64,000 bases of DNA from Microbacterium sp. H83. GTDB taxonomy: Bacteria > Actinomycetota > Actinomycetes > Actinomycetales > Microbacteriaceae. The translations under genes and the position numbers were made by a program. The stretch spans positions 1 to 64,000 of the forward strand of contig NZ_LWCU01000034.1 of NCBI RefSeq assembly GCF_001650405.1, written 5' to 3'. This document shows, piece by piece, positions 29,069 through 36,259 of the stretch (the first letter of the stretch is position 1; each line of letters begins with the position of its first letter). Under the pieces are notes generated by a model. The model made no database searches, was not told where the DNA came from, and saw nothing but the letters and a program-made list of their open reading frames with translations.

Positions 29069-29466
29069 TGCCGTTCACCGTCGGAGACGTGATCGCCGAG
29101 CGCACCGTCCACCTCACGCGCGAGTCCCTCGTGCGCTACGCCGGGGCATCCGGCGACTTCAACCCGATCCACTACCGCGACGACGTGGCGGCGTCCGTCG
29201 GCCTGCCCGGCGTCCTCGCGCACGGGATGCTCACGATGGGCATCGCCTCGTCCGTGGTGGTCGCGGCGCTCGAGCCCGGAACCCGGATCCTCGACTACGG
29301 GGTGCGCTTCACCAAGCCGGTGGTGGTCGACCCGGTCGACGGCGCCGACCTGCACGTGATCGCGACCGTGGGCGCGGTCGACGAGACCGCCACGCGCATC
29401 GACCTCAAGGTCACCTTCGGCGAGACGACCGTGCTGGTCAAGGCGCAGCTGCGCATCGCCGCCTGA
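29068..29466 (+). CDS. MaoC-like dehydratase subunit (HadB type)
   Basis: The 132-residue product has the hydratase-2 motif YAGASGDFNPIHYRDDVAAS with catalytic aspartate and histidine, then GVLAHGMLTMGIASSVVVAA. It should form the active half of a heterodimer with the upstream gene. Start and stop overlap the neighbours (TGATG twice), so all three genes are translationally coupled to murB. Acyl substrate unknown. Confidence 0.88.
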   Translation: MPFTVGDVIAERTVHLTRESLVRYAGASGDFNPIHYRDDVAASVGLPGVLAHGMLTMGIASSVVVAALEPGTRILDYGVRFTKPVVVDPVDGADLHVIATVGAVDETATRIDLKVTFGETTVLVKAQLRIAA

Positions 29467-30611
29467 TGGGCGACCCCGTGGTGCACGAGATCGAGCCGCT
29501 GCGGCTCTCCACGCTCACGACGCTCCGCACGGGCGGGACGCCGGCGCGCATGATCGACGCGACGACGACGGAGGAGCTCCTCGAGGCTCTCGCCGACGTC
29601 TGGTCGCGCGGGGAGGAGTGGTTCGTCCTCGGCGGCGGCTCGAACGTCTTCATCGGCGACGAGTCGTTCGACGGCACCGTCATCCGCGTGCTGACCCGCG
29701 GGATCGAGGAGCTCCCGTCTCCGCATGAGGGCCGCATCCGGCTGCGGGTCCAGGCGGGTCACGGCTGGGACGACCTCGTCGCCTACGCGGTCGAGCGCGG
29801 ATACGCGGGGCTCGAGGCGATGAGCGGCATCCCCGGCACCGTCGGCGCATCGCCCGTGCAGAACATCGGCGCGTACGGACAGGAGATCCAGGAGATCCTG
29901 GTCGAGGTCGCGCTCATCGACGAGGGGGCGACCGAGGTGTCGGTCGTGCCGGCGGCCGAGCTCGGGCTCGGCTTCCGCACGTCGGTGCTGAAGCACCACT
30001 ACGGCAGCGTGTCCGAGCGCCGCGCCGTGATCCTCTCGGTCACGGTCGACCTGCTGGTCGCGACGGAGCGCGTGGTCCGCGGCGAGCAGCTGCGCCGCGC
30101 TCTCGGCCTCGACTCGGACGCACCGGTCCCGCTGACGTGGGTGCGCGAGCGCATCCTCGCGACGCGGGCCTCGAAGGGCATGATCCTCGACGAGGACGAC
30201 CCCGACACCCACGGCGTCGGATCCTTCTTCCAGAATGCGATCGTGACCGAGGCGGTGGCCCGCACGCTGCCGCCCGAGTGCCCGCGGTGGCCCGTCGCGC
30301 CGGACCTCGACGCGGTCACGGTCATCCCGCTGGCGTCGTACGACGGACTCGTGCCCGCCGCGCGGATCGAGCCCCCCGACGTCAAGGTGAGCGCGGCGTG
30401 GCTCATCGAGCAGGCGGGGATCCGCAAGGGATTCCGCCTCCCGCGATCGCGGGCGTCCGTCTCGACCAAGCATGCGCTCGCGCTCACGAACAGGGGTGGT
30501 GCGACCGCGGCCGAGGTCTCGGAGCTCGCCCGCTTCATCCAGAACCGGGTGCACTCCGAGTTCGGCCTCGTGCTGCAGCCGGAGCCCGTGCTCCTCGGCG
30601 TCGAGCTCTAG
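29466..30611 (+). CDS. murB: UDP-N-acetylenolpyruvoylglucosamine reductase
   Basis: The 381-residue flavoenzyme makes UDP-MurNAc for peptidoglycan. It has the FAD-binding LRTGGTPARMIDATTTEELL and VLGGGSNVFIGDESFDGTVI, then YAGLEAMSGIPGTVGASPVQ and NIGAYGQEI, and the serine-containing VGSFFQNAIVT and C-terminal STKHALALTNRG. Length fits the actinobacterial form. Its coupling to two hot-dog genes is conserved in actinobacteria, though the reason is unclear. Confidence 0.97.
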   Translation: MGDPVVHEIEPLRLSTLTTLRTGGTPARMIDATTTEELLEALADVWSRGEEWFVLGGGSNVFIGDESFDGTVIRVLTRGIEELPSPHEGRIRLRVQAGHGWDDLVAYAVERGYAGLEAMSGIPGTVGASPVQNIGAYGQEIQEILVEVALIDEGATEVSVVPAAELGLGFRTSVLKHHYGSVSERRAVILSVTVDLLVATERVVRGEQLRRALGLDSDAPVPLTWVRERILATRASKGMILDEDDPDTHGVGSFFQNAIVTEAVARTLPPECPRWPVAPDLDAVTVIPLASYDGLVPAARIEPPDVKVSAAWLIEQAGIRKGFRLPRSRASVSTKHALALTNRGGATAAEVSELARFIQNRVHSEFGLVLQPEPVLLGVEL

Positions 30612-30631
30612 GCGCGATCCCCGGTTCCCCG

Positions 30632-30646
30632 TACACTCGCGGGATG
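30632..30646 (+). promoter_or_regulatory. Leaderless-type -10 for the VOC gene
   Basis: TACACT (30632-30637) ends 6 bases before the ATG at 30644; it lies 20 bases after the murB stop and could give the VOC gene its own leaderless transcript. Confidence 0.55.
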
Positions 30647-31045
30647 AGCGGACCGATCCCCTACCTGCTGTTCCCGGGCAACGCCGCCGAGGCGCTGGAG
30701 CACTACCGCTCGGTGTTCGGCGGCGAGCTGCAGACGCTCGCCTACGCGGACGCCGGGCGTCACGACGGACCGGCCGACGCCATCGCGCACGGCCAGCTCT
30801 CGGGCCCCGTCGAGCTCGCGGGAGCGGATGCGGGCGCCGACGACGACGCCGTGCAGATGAGCGGCATGTTCCTGTCGCTGCTCGGCACAGCGGATGCCAC
30901 GACGCTGACCAGCTGGTTCGATCGGCTCTCCCGCGGCGGCCGGGTGATCGACGCGCTGCAGAAGCGGCCCTGGGGCGACTACGACGGCACGCTCGTCGAC
31001 CGCTACGGCATCCGCTGGCTCATCGGGTTCCACGACGAGGAGTGA
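30644..31045 (+). CDS. VOC-family (PhnB/glyoxalase-like) protein
   Basis: The 133-residue product resembles PhnB-type proteins: PYLLFPGNAAEALEHYRSVF, MSGMFLSLLGTADATTLTSW and the terminal PWGDYDGTLVDRYGIRWLIG. Such proteins have the vicinal-oxygen-chelate fold, but the metal-binding residues are often incomplete and the physiological role is unknown. It ends 15 bases from the convergent aminotransferase gene. Confidence 0.8.
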   Translation: MSGPIPYLLFPGNAAEALEHYRSVFGGELQTLAYADAGRHDGPADAIAHGQLSGPVELAGADAGADDDAVQMSGMFLSLLGTADATTLTSWFDRLSRGGRVIDALQKRPWGDYDGTLVDRYGIRWLIGFHDEE

Positions 31046-31060
31046 CCCTCGTCGGGTGCG

Positions 31061-32263
31061 TCAGGCGGAGAACAGCCGCTGCAGGCGCTGCACGCCCTCG
31101 AGGAGCTGGTCGTCGCCGAGCGCGTACGACATGCGGATGTAGCCCGACGGGCCGAACGCCTCGCCCGGGACGACGGCGACCTCGGCCTGCTCGAGGATCA
31201 GGTCGGCCAGCTCCAGCGACGTGGTCGGCGTGACCCCGCCCCACGTGCGACCGAGGAGGCCCTGCACGTCAGGGTAGACGTAGAACGCGCCGAGCGGGTT
31301 CGGGACCACGAGCCCGTCGATCTTCGACAGCTCAGACACGATCAGCCGGCGGCGGCGGTCGAACGCCTCGCGGAACTGCTCGGCCTCGGTCTGCGGGCCG
31401 TTGAGAGCGGCGATCGCCGCCTTCTGGGCGACGTTGTTGACGTTGCTCGACAGGTGCGACTGCAGGTTGCCGGCGATCTTGATGGCATCCGCCGGTCCGA
31501 CCATCCAGCCGACGCGCCATCCGGTCATGGCGTAGGTCTTGGCGACGCCGTTGACGAGGATCGTCTGGCCGGCGACCTCGGGGACGGCCTGGACGATCGA
31601 GGTGGCCGTGGCTCCCTCGTAGGTGAGGTTCTGGTAGATCTCGTCCGAGACGACCCAGATGCCGTGCTCCAGCGCCCACTGGCCGATCGCGGTCGTCTCC
31701 TCCGCGGTGTACACCGATCCGGTGGGGTTGGAGGGGGACACGAACACGAGCACGGTGGTGCGCTCGGTGCGCGCGGCCTCGAGCTGCTCGACGGTGACCT
31801 TGTAGTCCTGGTCCGCTCCGGCGAACACCTCGACGGGCGTGCCGTCGGCGAGGCGGATGGCCTCGGGGTAGGTGGTCCAGTACGGCGCGGGCAGCAGGAC
31901 CTCGTCGCCGGGGTTCACGACCGCCTGGAAGGCCTGGTACACCGACTGCTTGCCGCCGTTCGTCACGATGACCTGCGAGGGCGAGACCTCGAGGCCCGAG
32001 TCGCGCAGCGTCTTCGCGGCGATGGCCTCGCGCAGCGCCGGCAGCCCGGGAGCGGGTGTGTACCGGTAGCTGGCCGGGTCGGCGAGGGCCTCGGCCGCCG
32101 CGTCCACGATTAACTGCGGCGTGGCGAAGTCGGGCTCGCCGGCGGCGTACGAGATGACGTCCTTGCCTTCGGCCTTGAGGGCCTTGGCCTTGGCGTCGAC
32201 CTTGAGGGTCGCCGACTCGGCGATGGCGGACAGCTTGCGGGAGAGAGGGGCGCGTTCGGTCAC
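31061..32263 (-). CDS. aspC: Aspartate aminotransferase, class Ib
   Basis: The 400-residue PLP enzyme transfers amino groups between aspartate and 2-oxoglutarate. It has [20 protein letters not shown], the [19 protein letters not shown] region, [34 protein letters not shown], the PLP-aspartate [11 protein letters not shown] and the Schiff-base lysine in [18 protein letters not shown]-terminal [15 protein letters not shown] carries the substrate arginine. The GTG start is preceded by a leaderless-type -10. The class I subfamily also contains prephenate aminotransferases, which cannot be excluded. Confidence 0.9.
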   Translation of the reverse strand: MTERAPLSRKLSAIAESATLKVDAKAKALKAEGKDVISYAAGEPDFATPQLIVDAAAEALADPASYRYTPAPGLPALREAIAAKTLRDSGLEVSPSQVIVTNGGKQSVYQAFQAVVNPGDEVLLPAPYWTTYPEAIRLADGTPVEVFAGADQDYKVTVEQLEAARTERTTVLVFVSPSNPTGSVYTAEETTAIGQWALEHGIWVVSDEIYQNLTYEGATATSIVQAVPEVAGQTILVNGVAKTYAMTGWRVGWMVGPADAIKIAGNLQSHLSSNVNNVAQKAAIAALNGPQTEAEQFREAFDRRRRLIVSELSKIDGLVVPNPLGAFYVYPDVQGLLGRTWGGVTPTTSLELADLILEQAEVAVVPGEAFGPSGYIRMSYALGDDQLLEGVQRLQRLFSA

Positions 32264-32276
32264 GACTACGAGCGTA
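32261..32276 (-). promoter_or_regulatory. Leaderless-type -10 for the aminotransferase
   Basis: On the minus strand TACGCT (32276-32271) lies 7 bases before the GTG at 32263. No RBS is visible. Confidence 0.5.
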
Positions 32277-32314
32277 CTCGGATGGGCACGGCGGATGAGG
32301 GGTCGGATGCCGTC

Positions 32315-32330
32315 AAGAACCCGGGTTCTT
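32315..32330. promoter_or_regulatory. Perfect 16-base palindrome upstream of paaX-like gene
   Basis: AAGAACCCGGGTTCTT is a perfect palindrome lying 14 bases before the -10 of the PaaX-family gene (TACGCT, 32345-32350) and between it and the divergent aminotransferase. Its placement suits autoregulation by the PaaX-like repressor. Confidence 0.55.
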
Positions 32331-32344
32331 TCCCGATCCGCCGC

Positions 32345-32361
32345 TACGCTGAGTCGACATG
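32345..32361 (+). promoter_or_regulatory. Leaderless-type -10 for the PaaX-like gene
   Basis: TACGCT (32345-32350) ends 8 bases before the ATG at 32359, with no RBS between them. Confidence 0.5.
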
Positions 32362-33186
32362 AGCAGGGACGGGGAATCGGTGGATGCCGACGAGTTGACG
32401 CCGGAGGCCGGGGTCAGACCCCAGCACCTCATCGTGACGATCTTCGGCCGGTACGTGCGCGCCCACGGCGGCGAGATCCGCATCGCCGATCTCATCGAGA
32501 TGATGGCCGCGCTCGGAGTCGAGGTGGGAGTGGTCCGCTCCTCCGTGTCGCGCTTGAAGCAGCGGGGGATCCTCGTGAGCGAGGGCGGCGGCGCGTATCG
32601 TCTGTCGTCGTCGCTGGAGGCCGTGTTCGCCGCCGGCGACGAGCGCATCTTCGAATCGCGGCGGGCCGGGCGCGACGACCCGTGGCTGCTCGCCTCGTTC
32701 AGCGTTCCCGAGAGCGAGCGCCCGCTGCGGCATCAGCTGCGCCGGCTCCTGCAGCGCCTCGGATTCGGTCAGGTCAGCGGAGGGCTCTGGATCGCCCCCG
32801 GACTCATCGCCGACGAGACCCGCACCGCCCTGCGGCGGGCCGAGCTCGACGGCTACGTCGAGCTGTTCCTCGGCTCGCGCGTCTCGGCCGAGCCGCTGGA
32901 GGACGCGGTGCGCGGCTGGTGGGATCTCGCGGAGATGGAGCCGCTCTACCGCGGTTTCATCGACGCCTTCGCGGGGACCGCGGGGGAGACCGACGAGCGC
33001 AGCGCCTTCGCCGCCTACGTGAGGGCGATCACGCAGTGGCGACGTCTGGTGTACCTCGACCCCGGCATCCCCCTCGACCTGCTTCCCGAGCACTGGGCGG
33101 GCGTCGAAGCCGGCCGCCTCTTCGACGAGCTGCACGCGAATCTCGCGCCGGCGGCGGAGAGGTTCGCGACCGCCGTCCTGAGCTGA
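32359..33186 (+). CDS. PaaX-family transcriptional regulator
   Basis: The 275-residue product has the PaaX layout: an N-terminal winged helix (about residues 25-90, [20 protein letters not shown] followed by [20 protein letters not shown] and LKQRGIL), a central PaaX-like domain with [20 protein letters not shown], and a C-terminal domain ending in [15 protein letters not shown]. Family members repress aromatic catabolism and are released by aryl-CoA ligands. Its place ahead of an aryl-CoA ligase operon supports that role here. Confidence 0.88.
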   Translation: MSRDGESVDADELTPEAGVRPQHLIVTIFGRYVRAHGGEIRIADLIEMMAALGVEVGVVRSSVSRLKQRGILVSEGGGAYRLSSSLEAVFAAGDERIFESRRAGRDDPWLLASFSVPESERPLRHQLRRLLQRLGFGQVSGGLWIAPGLIADETRTALRRAELDGYVELFLGSRVSAEPLEDAVRGWWDLAEMEPLYRGFIDAFAGTAGETDERSAFAAYVRAITQWRRLVYLDPGIPLDLLPEHWAGVEAGRLFDELHANLAPAAERFATAVLS

Positions 33187-33264
33187 CGCGGCATATCGCT
33201 GTCGCACTTGTGTGACGACCGTCATGTATGTGACACTTCTTCGACACGGAGCGAAGGAGCTGTC

Positions 33265-33705
33265 ATGACCGAGCACGAACTGCGCTGGGACCGGGTGCCG
33301 CAGGTGACCCGCACCGGCGAGGAGGACACCCAGACCATGTCGTCGGGGGGATGCATCCGCGTCTCCGGCGTCGGACCGCAGCACACCGACGCGACGAGGA
33401 TCTGGTTCGGTCAGGTGTCGAACGATCCGGGCTATCGATCGCTGCCGCACCACCACGGCGAGGCCGAGACGGGCGGGTACGTCCTTCGGGGCGCGGCGCG
33501 CATCTACTTCGGCGAGGGCTATCGCGAGCACCTCGACATGACGGCAGGGGACTGGGTCTTCGTGCCGCCCTTCATGCCGCATGTCGAGGCGAACATGTCC
33601 GTCACCGAGGAGCTCGTCTGGCTCACGACCCGGACTCCGGACAACATCGTCGTCAACCTCGACGACGTCGACGACGCCACGCTCGACGGCTTCCGCCGCG
33701 TATGA
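33265..33705 (+). CDS. Small single-domain cupin
   Basis: The 146-residue product has the cupin pattern SLPHHHGEAETGGYVLRGAA (first metal motif, about residues 58-77) and DWVFVPPFMPHVEAN (second motif). The histidines and glutamate of a metal centre are present, so an enzymatic role is possible. It is far shorter than the bicupin gentisate dioxygenases. The ATG at 33265 follows GAAGGAG; the upstream in-frame extension is rejected. It begins the catabolic operon and its stop overlaps the thioesterase start (ATGA). Confidence 0.75.
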   Translation: MTEHELRWDRVPQVTRTGEEDTQTMSSGGCIRVSGVGPQHTDATRIWFGQVSNDPGYRSLPHHHGEAETGGYVLRGAARIYFGEGYREHLDMTAGDWVFVPPFMPHVEANMSVTEELVWLTTRTPDNIVVNLDDVDDATLDGFRRV

Positions 33706-34568
33706 CGACCTCGGCGCCGTTCCGGCACGCGCTCGCGCTCACCGAGGTGGCGACGACCCTCTCGGACCGCGCCTTCGAGGCACAGCCGCAGCCCGTTCCG
33801 TGGCCCAAGGCCTACGGCGGGGACCTCGTGGCGCAGAGCGCCGCGGCGGCGATGCGCACCGTCGACGACGACCGCAGCCTGCACTCGCTGCACACCACGT
33901 TCGTGCGCGGCGTGGACACGGCGGAGCCCGTGCACTACGAGGTCGAGCGCATCCGCGACGGCCGGGGCTTCTCGACCAGGCACGTGCGAGGACATCAGCA
34001 CGGCCGGCTCGCTGTGCTGGCGACGGCATCCTTCCACGTCCCCGAGGACTTCCCCGAGCACGGCCCTGCGATGCCCGAGGTCACCGCCCCGGAGGAGCTG
34101 CGGTCGTCCGCGGAGGCACTCGCGGGGCAGTCCGGACCGGACGTCGAGTACTGGTCGGCCGGACGCAGCTTCGACATGCGGCACGTGCCGGGACCCGTGT
34201 ACGTGGAGGTCGAGGGCGAGCGCTCGCCGCATCAGGCGGTGTGGGTGCGCGCGTTCGACCGGCTCGACGACGACCCGCGCTCGCACCGGCTCGCGATCGC
34301 GTACGTGTGCGACTACACGATCCTGGAGCCGGTGCTCCGCGTGCTCGGCCTGCCCTGGCGCACGGAGGGTCTCGTCACCGCCAGCCTCGACCACGCGATG
34401 TGGTTCCACTCGCACGCGCGTGCCGACGACTGGCTCCTCTACGTCCAGGAGAGCGCCGGCATCTCCGACGGGCGCGGGCTCGGCCTGGGCCGCTTCCTCA
34501 CCCGCGACGGACGCCTCGTCGCGAGCGTCGCACAGGAGGGGATGATCCGCCCGGGTCGTCCGTCCTGA
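33702..34568 (+). CDS. Acyl-CoA thioesterase, TesB family (double hot-dog)
   Basis: The 288-residue product matches TesB-type thioesterases with two hot-dog domains: PWPKAYGGDLVAQSAAAAMR and LHSLHTTFVRGVDTAEPVHY in the first, and RLAIAYVCDYTILEPVLR and GLVTASLDHAMWFHSHARAD in the second, the latter containing the catalytic-region aspartate and histidine. It would release a free acid from CoA, fitting a pathway in which an aryl-CoA is hydroxylated and then hydrolysed, as gentisyl-CoA is in the Streptomyces salicylate route. Confidence 0.87.
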   Translation: MTTSAPFRHALALTEVATTLSDRAFEAQPQPVPWPKAYGGDLVAQSAAAAMRTVDDDRSLHSLHTTFVRGVDTAEPVHYEVERIRDGRGFSTRHVRGHQHGRLAVLATASFHVPEDFPEHGPAMPEVTAPEELRSSAEALAGQSGPDVEYWSAGRSFDMRHVPGPVYVEVEGERSPHQAVWVRAFDRLDDDPRSHRLAIAYVCDYTILEPVLRVLGLPWRTEGLVTASLDHAMWFHSHARADDWLLYVQESAGISDGRGLGLGRFLTRDGRLVASVAQEGMIRPGRPS

Positions 34569-34599
34569 ATCCATCCACCCGCAATCGAAGGGACCAGCA

Positions 34600-36258
34600 A
34601 TGACGCTCTCCCCGTCCGCGCACGTCGACACGTTCGCGAGGGACTCGCTGCCGCCGGCGCATCTGTGGCCGATGCTCGAGTTCACCATCCCCGACGTCCG
34701 GTATCCCGAGCGCCTCAACGCCGCGGTCGAGCTGCTCGACCGCACGATCGATCGACACGGCGACCGACGTCCGGCGATCCTGCTCGCCGACGGCTCCTCC
34801 TGGAGCTACGGCGAGCTGCGGCGCCGAGCCGATCAGTTCGCGCAGGTGCTCACGGAGGACCACGGCCTCGTGCCGGGGAATCGGGTCCTGCTGCGGATGC
34901 TGAACGGGCCGTGGACCGTCGCCTGCTGGCTCGGCGCGCTGCGGGCAGGCATGGTCGTCGTGACGACGATGGTGGCATGGCGCGAGCAGGAGCTGCGTCC
35001 CATCGCTGAACGCGTGCGACCCGCCGTCGCCGTCGTCGACCATCGCGGACTCGTCGATGCGGAGAGCGCCTTCGCGCCGCTCGCGGAGCCGCCCGCCGTG
35101 CTGATCGCCGGCGGGGACGGCGACGAGCTGGTGTCGGCGTGCGCACGCAAGTCCGGCCGCTTCGACGCCGTCGAGACGGCGGCCGACGACGTCGCCCTCC
35201 TCGGCGCGACCAGCGGCACGACCGGCGTCCCGAAGATCACGATGCACTTCCATCGCGACATCCTCGCGAACGCCGACACCTTCGCGCGCCATGTGCTGCA
35301 CCTCACCTCCGACGACGTCAGCGCGAGCACCGCGCCGCTCGCGTTCACCTTCGGCCTCGGTGGCAACGTCGTGTTCCCGCTGCGCACCGGCGGTGCGATG
35401 GTCCTGGTCGAGCGCGCGACACCCGTCGAGCTCGCGAAGCTCATCGAGCCGCTCGGCATCACGGTGCTGTACACCGCCCCCACCGGCTATCGCAGCGTCA
35501 TCAAGGAGGGCCTGGCCGGAGAGCTGCGGCGCCTGCGCATCGGCATCGCCGCCGGCGAGCATCTGACCGTCTCGACGTTCGAGGCCGTCGAGGCCGCGAG
35601 CGGGCTCCGCCTGATCAACGGGATCGGCTCGACGGAGATGCTGCACGTGTTCGTGTCGGCGTCGGGAGACGACATCCGCCCCGGCGCGACGGGCCGTGCG
35701 GTGCCCGGGTACCGCGTCGCCGTGTTCGACGACGACGGCCGCCCGGTCGCTCCCGGGGAGCCGGGCCGCCTGGGCGTGGTCGGACCGACCGGATGCCGTT
35801 ACCTCGACGACGACCGGCAGACCGTCTACGTGCAGAACGGCTGGAACATCACCGGCGACACGTTCGTGCAGGACGACGACGGATATCTGACCTTCCAGGC
35901 GCGCAACGACTCGATGATCGTGACGGCCGGGTACAACGTCGGAGCCCCCGAGGTCGAGGAGGCCGTGCTCGGCCACCCCGACGTCCTCGAGTGCGCCGTG
36001 GTCGGCTGCCCGGACGACGACCGGGGAATGATCGTCGCGGCCTTCGTCGTGCTGCGCGACGGGGTCGAGGGATCGCCCGAGCTCACCGCCGACATCCTCG
36101 ACCACGTGAAGTCGCGTCTCGCCGTCTACAAATGCCCGCGCCGCGTCGACTACCTCACCGAGCTGCCCCGCAATCCCAGCGGCAAGGTGCAGCACTTCAT
36201 ACTCCGCGAGAGAGCGGCCGCCGCGGCCGCCGCGATACCAGAGACACAAGGAGCCTGA
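34600..36258 (+). CDS. Aryl-CoA ligase (benzoate/2-aminobenzoate-CoA ligase type)
   Basis: The 552-residue ANL-superfamily enzyme shows LLGATSGTTGVPKITMHFHR (P-loop), INGIGSTEMLHVF (A5), TGDTFVQDDDGYLTFQARND and SMIVTAGYNVGAPEVEEAVL (hinge), and the catalytic lysine in NPSGKVQHFILRE. The His-containing MHFHRDI after the P-loop and GSTEMLHVF are typical of benzoate- and 2-aminobenzoate-CoA ligases. It ends one base before the monooxygenase-reductase gene, so the two should act in sequence on the same aryl acid; salicylate or anthranilate are the leading candidates. Confidence 0.87.
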   Translation: MTLSPSAHVDTFARDSLPPAHLWPMLEFTIPDVRYPERLNAAVELLDRTIDRHGDRRPAILLADGSSWSYGELRRRADQFAQVLTEDHGLVPGNRVLLRMLNGPWTVACWLGALRAGMVVVTTMVAWREQELRPIAERVRPAVAVVDHRGLVDAESAFAPLAEPPAVLIAGGDGDELVSACARKSGRFDAVETAADDVALLGATSGTTGVPKITMHFHRDILANADTFARHVLHLTSDDVSASTAPLAFTFGLGGNVVFPLRTGGAMVLVERATPVELAKLIEPLGITVLYTAPTGYRSVIKEGLAGELRRLRIGIAAGEHLTVSTFEAVEAASGLRLINGIGSTEMLHVFVSASGDDIRPGATGRAVPGYRVAVFDDDGRPVAPGEPGRLGVVGPTGCRYLDDDRQTVYVQNGWNITGDTFVQDDDGYLTFQARNDSMIVTAGYNVGAPEVEEAVLGHPDVLECAVVGCPDDDRGMIVAAFVVLRDGVEGSPELTADILDHVKSRLAVYKCPRRVDYLTELPRNPSGKVQHFILRERAAAAAAAIPETQGA

Positions 36259-36259
36259 C

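Noticed and set aside
33265..33705. Calling the cupin a gentisate 1,2-dioxygenase
   Set aside because: Known gentisate dioxygenases are bicupins of about 350 residues. This protein is a single 146-residue domain, so only a hypothetical role is proposed.
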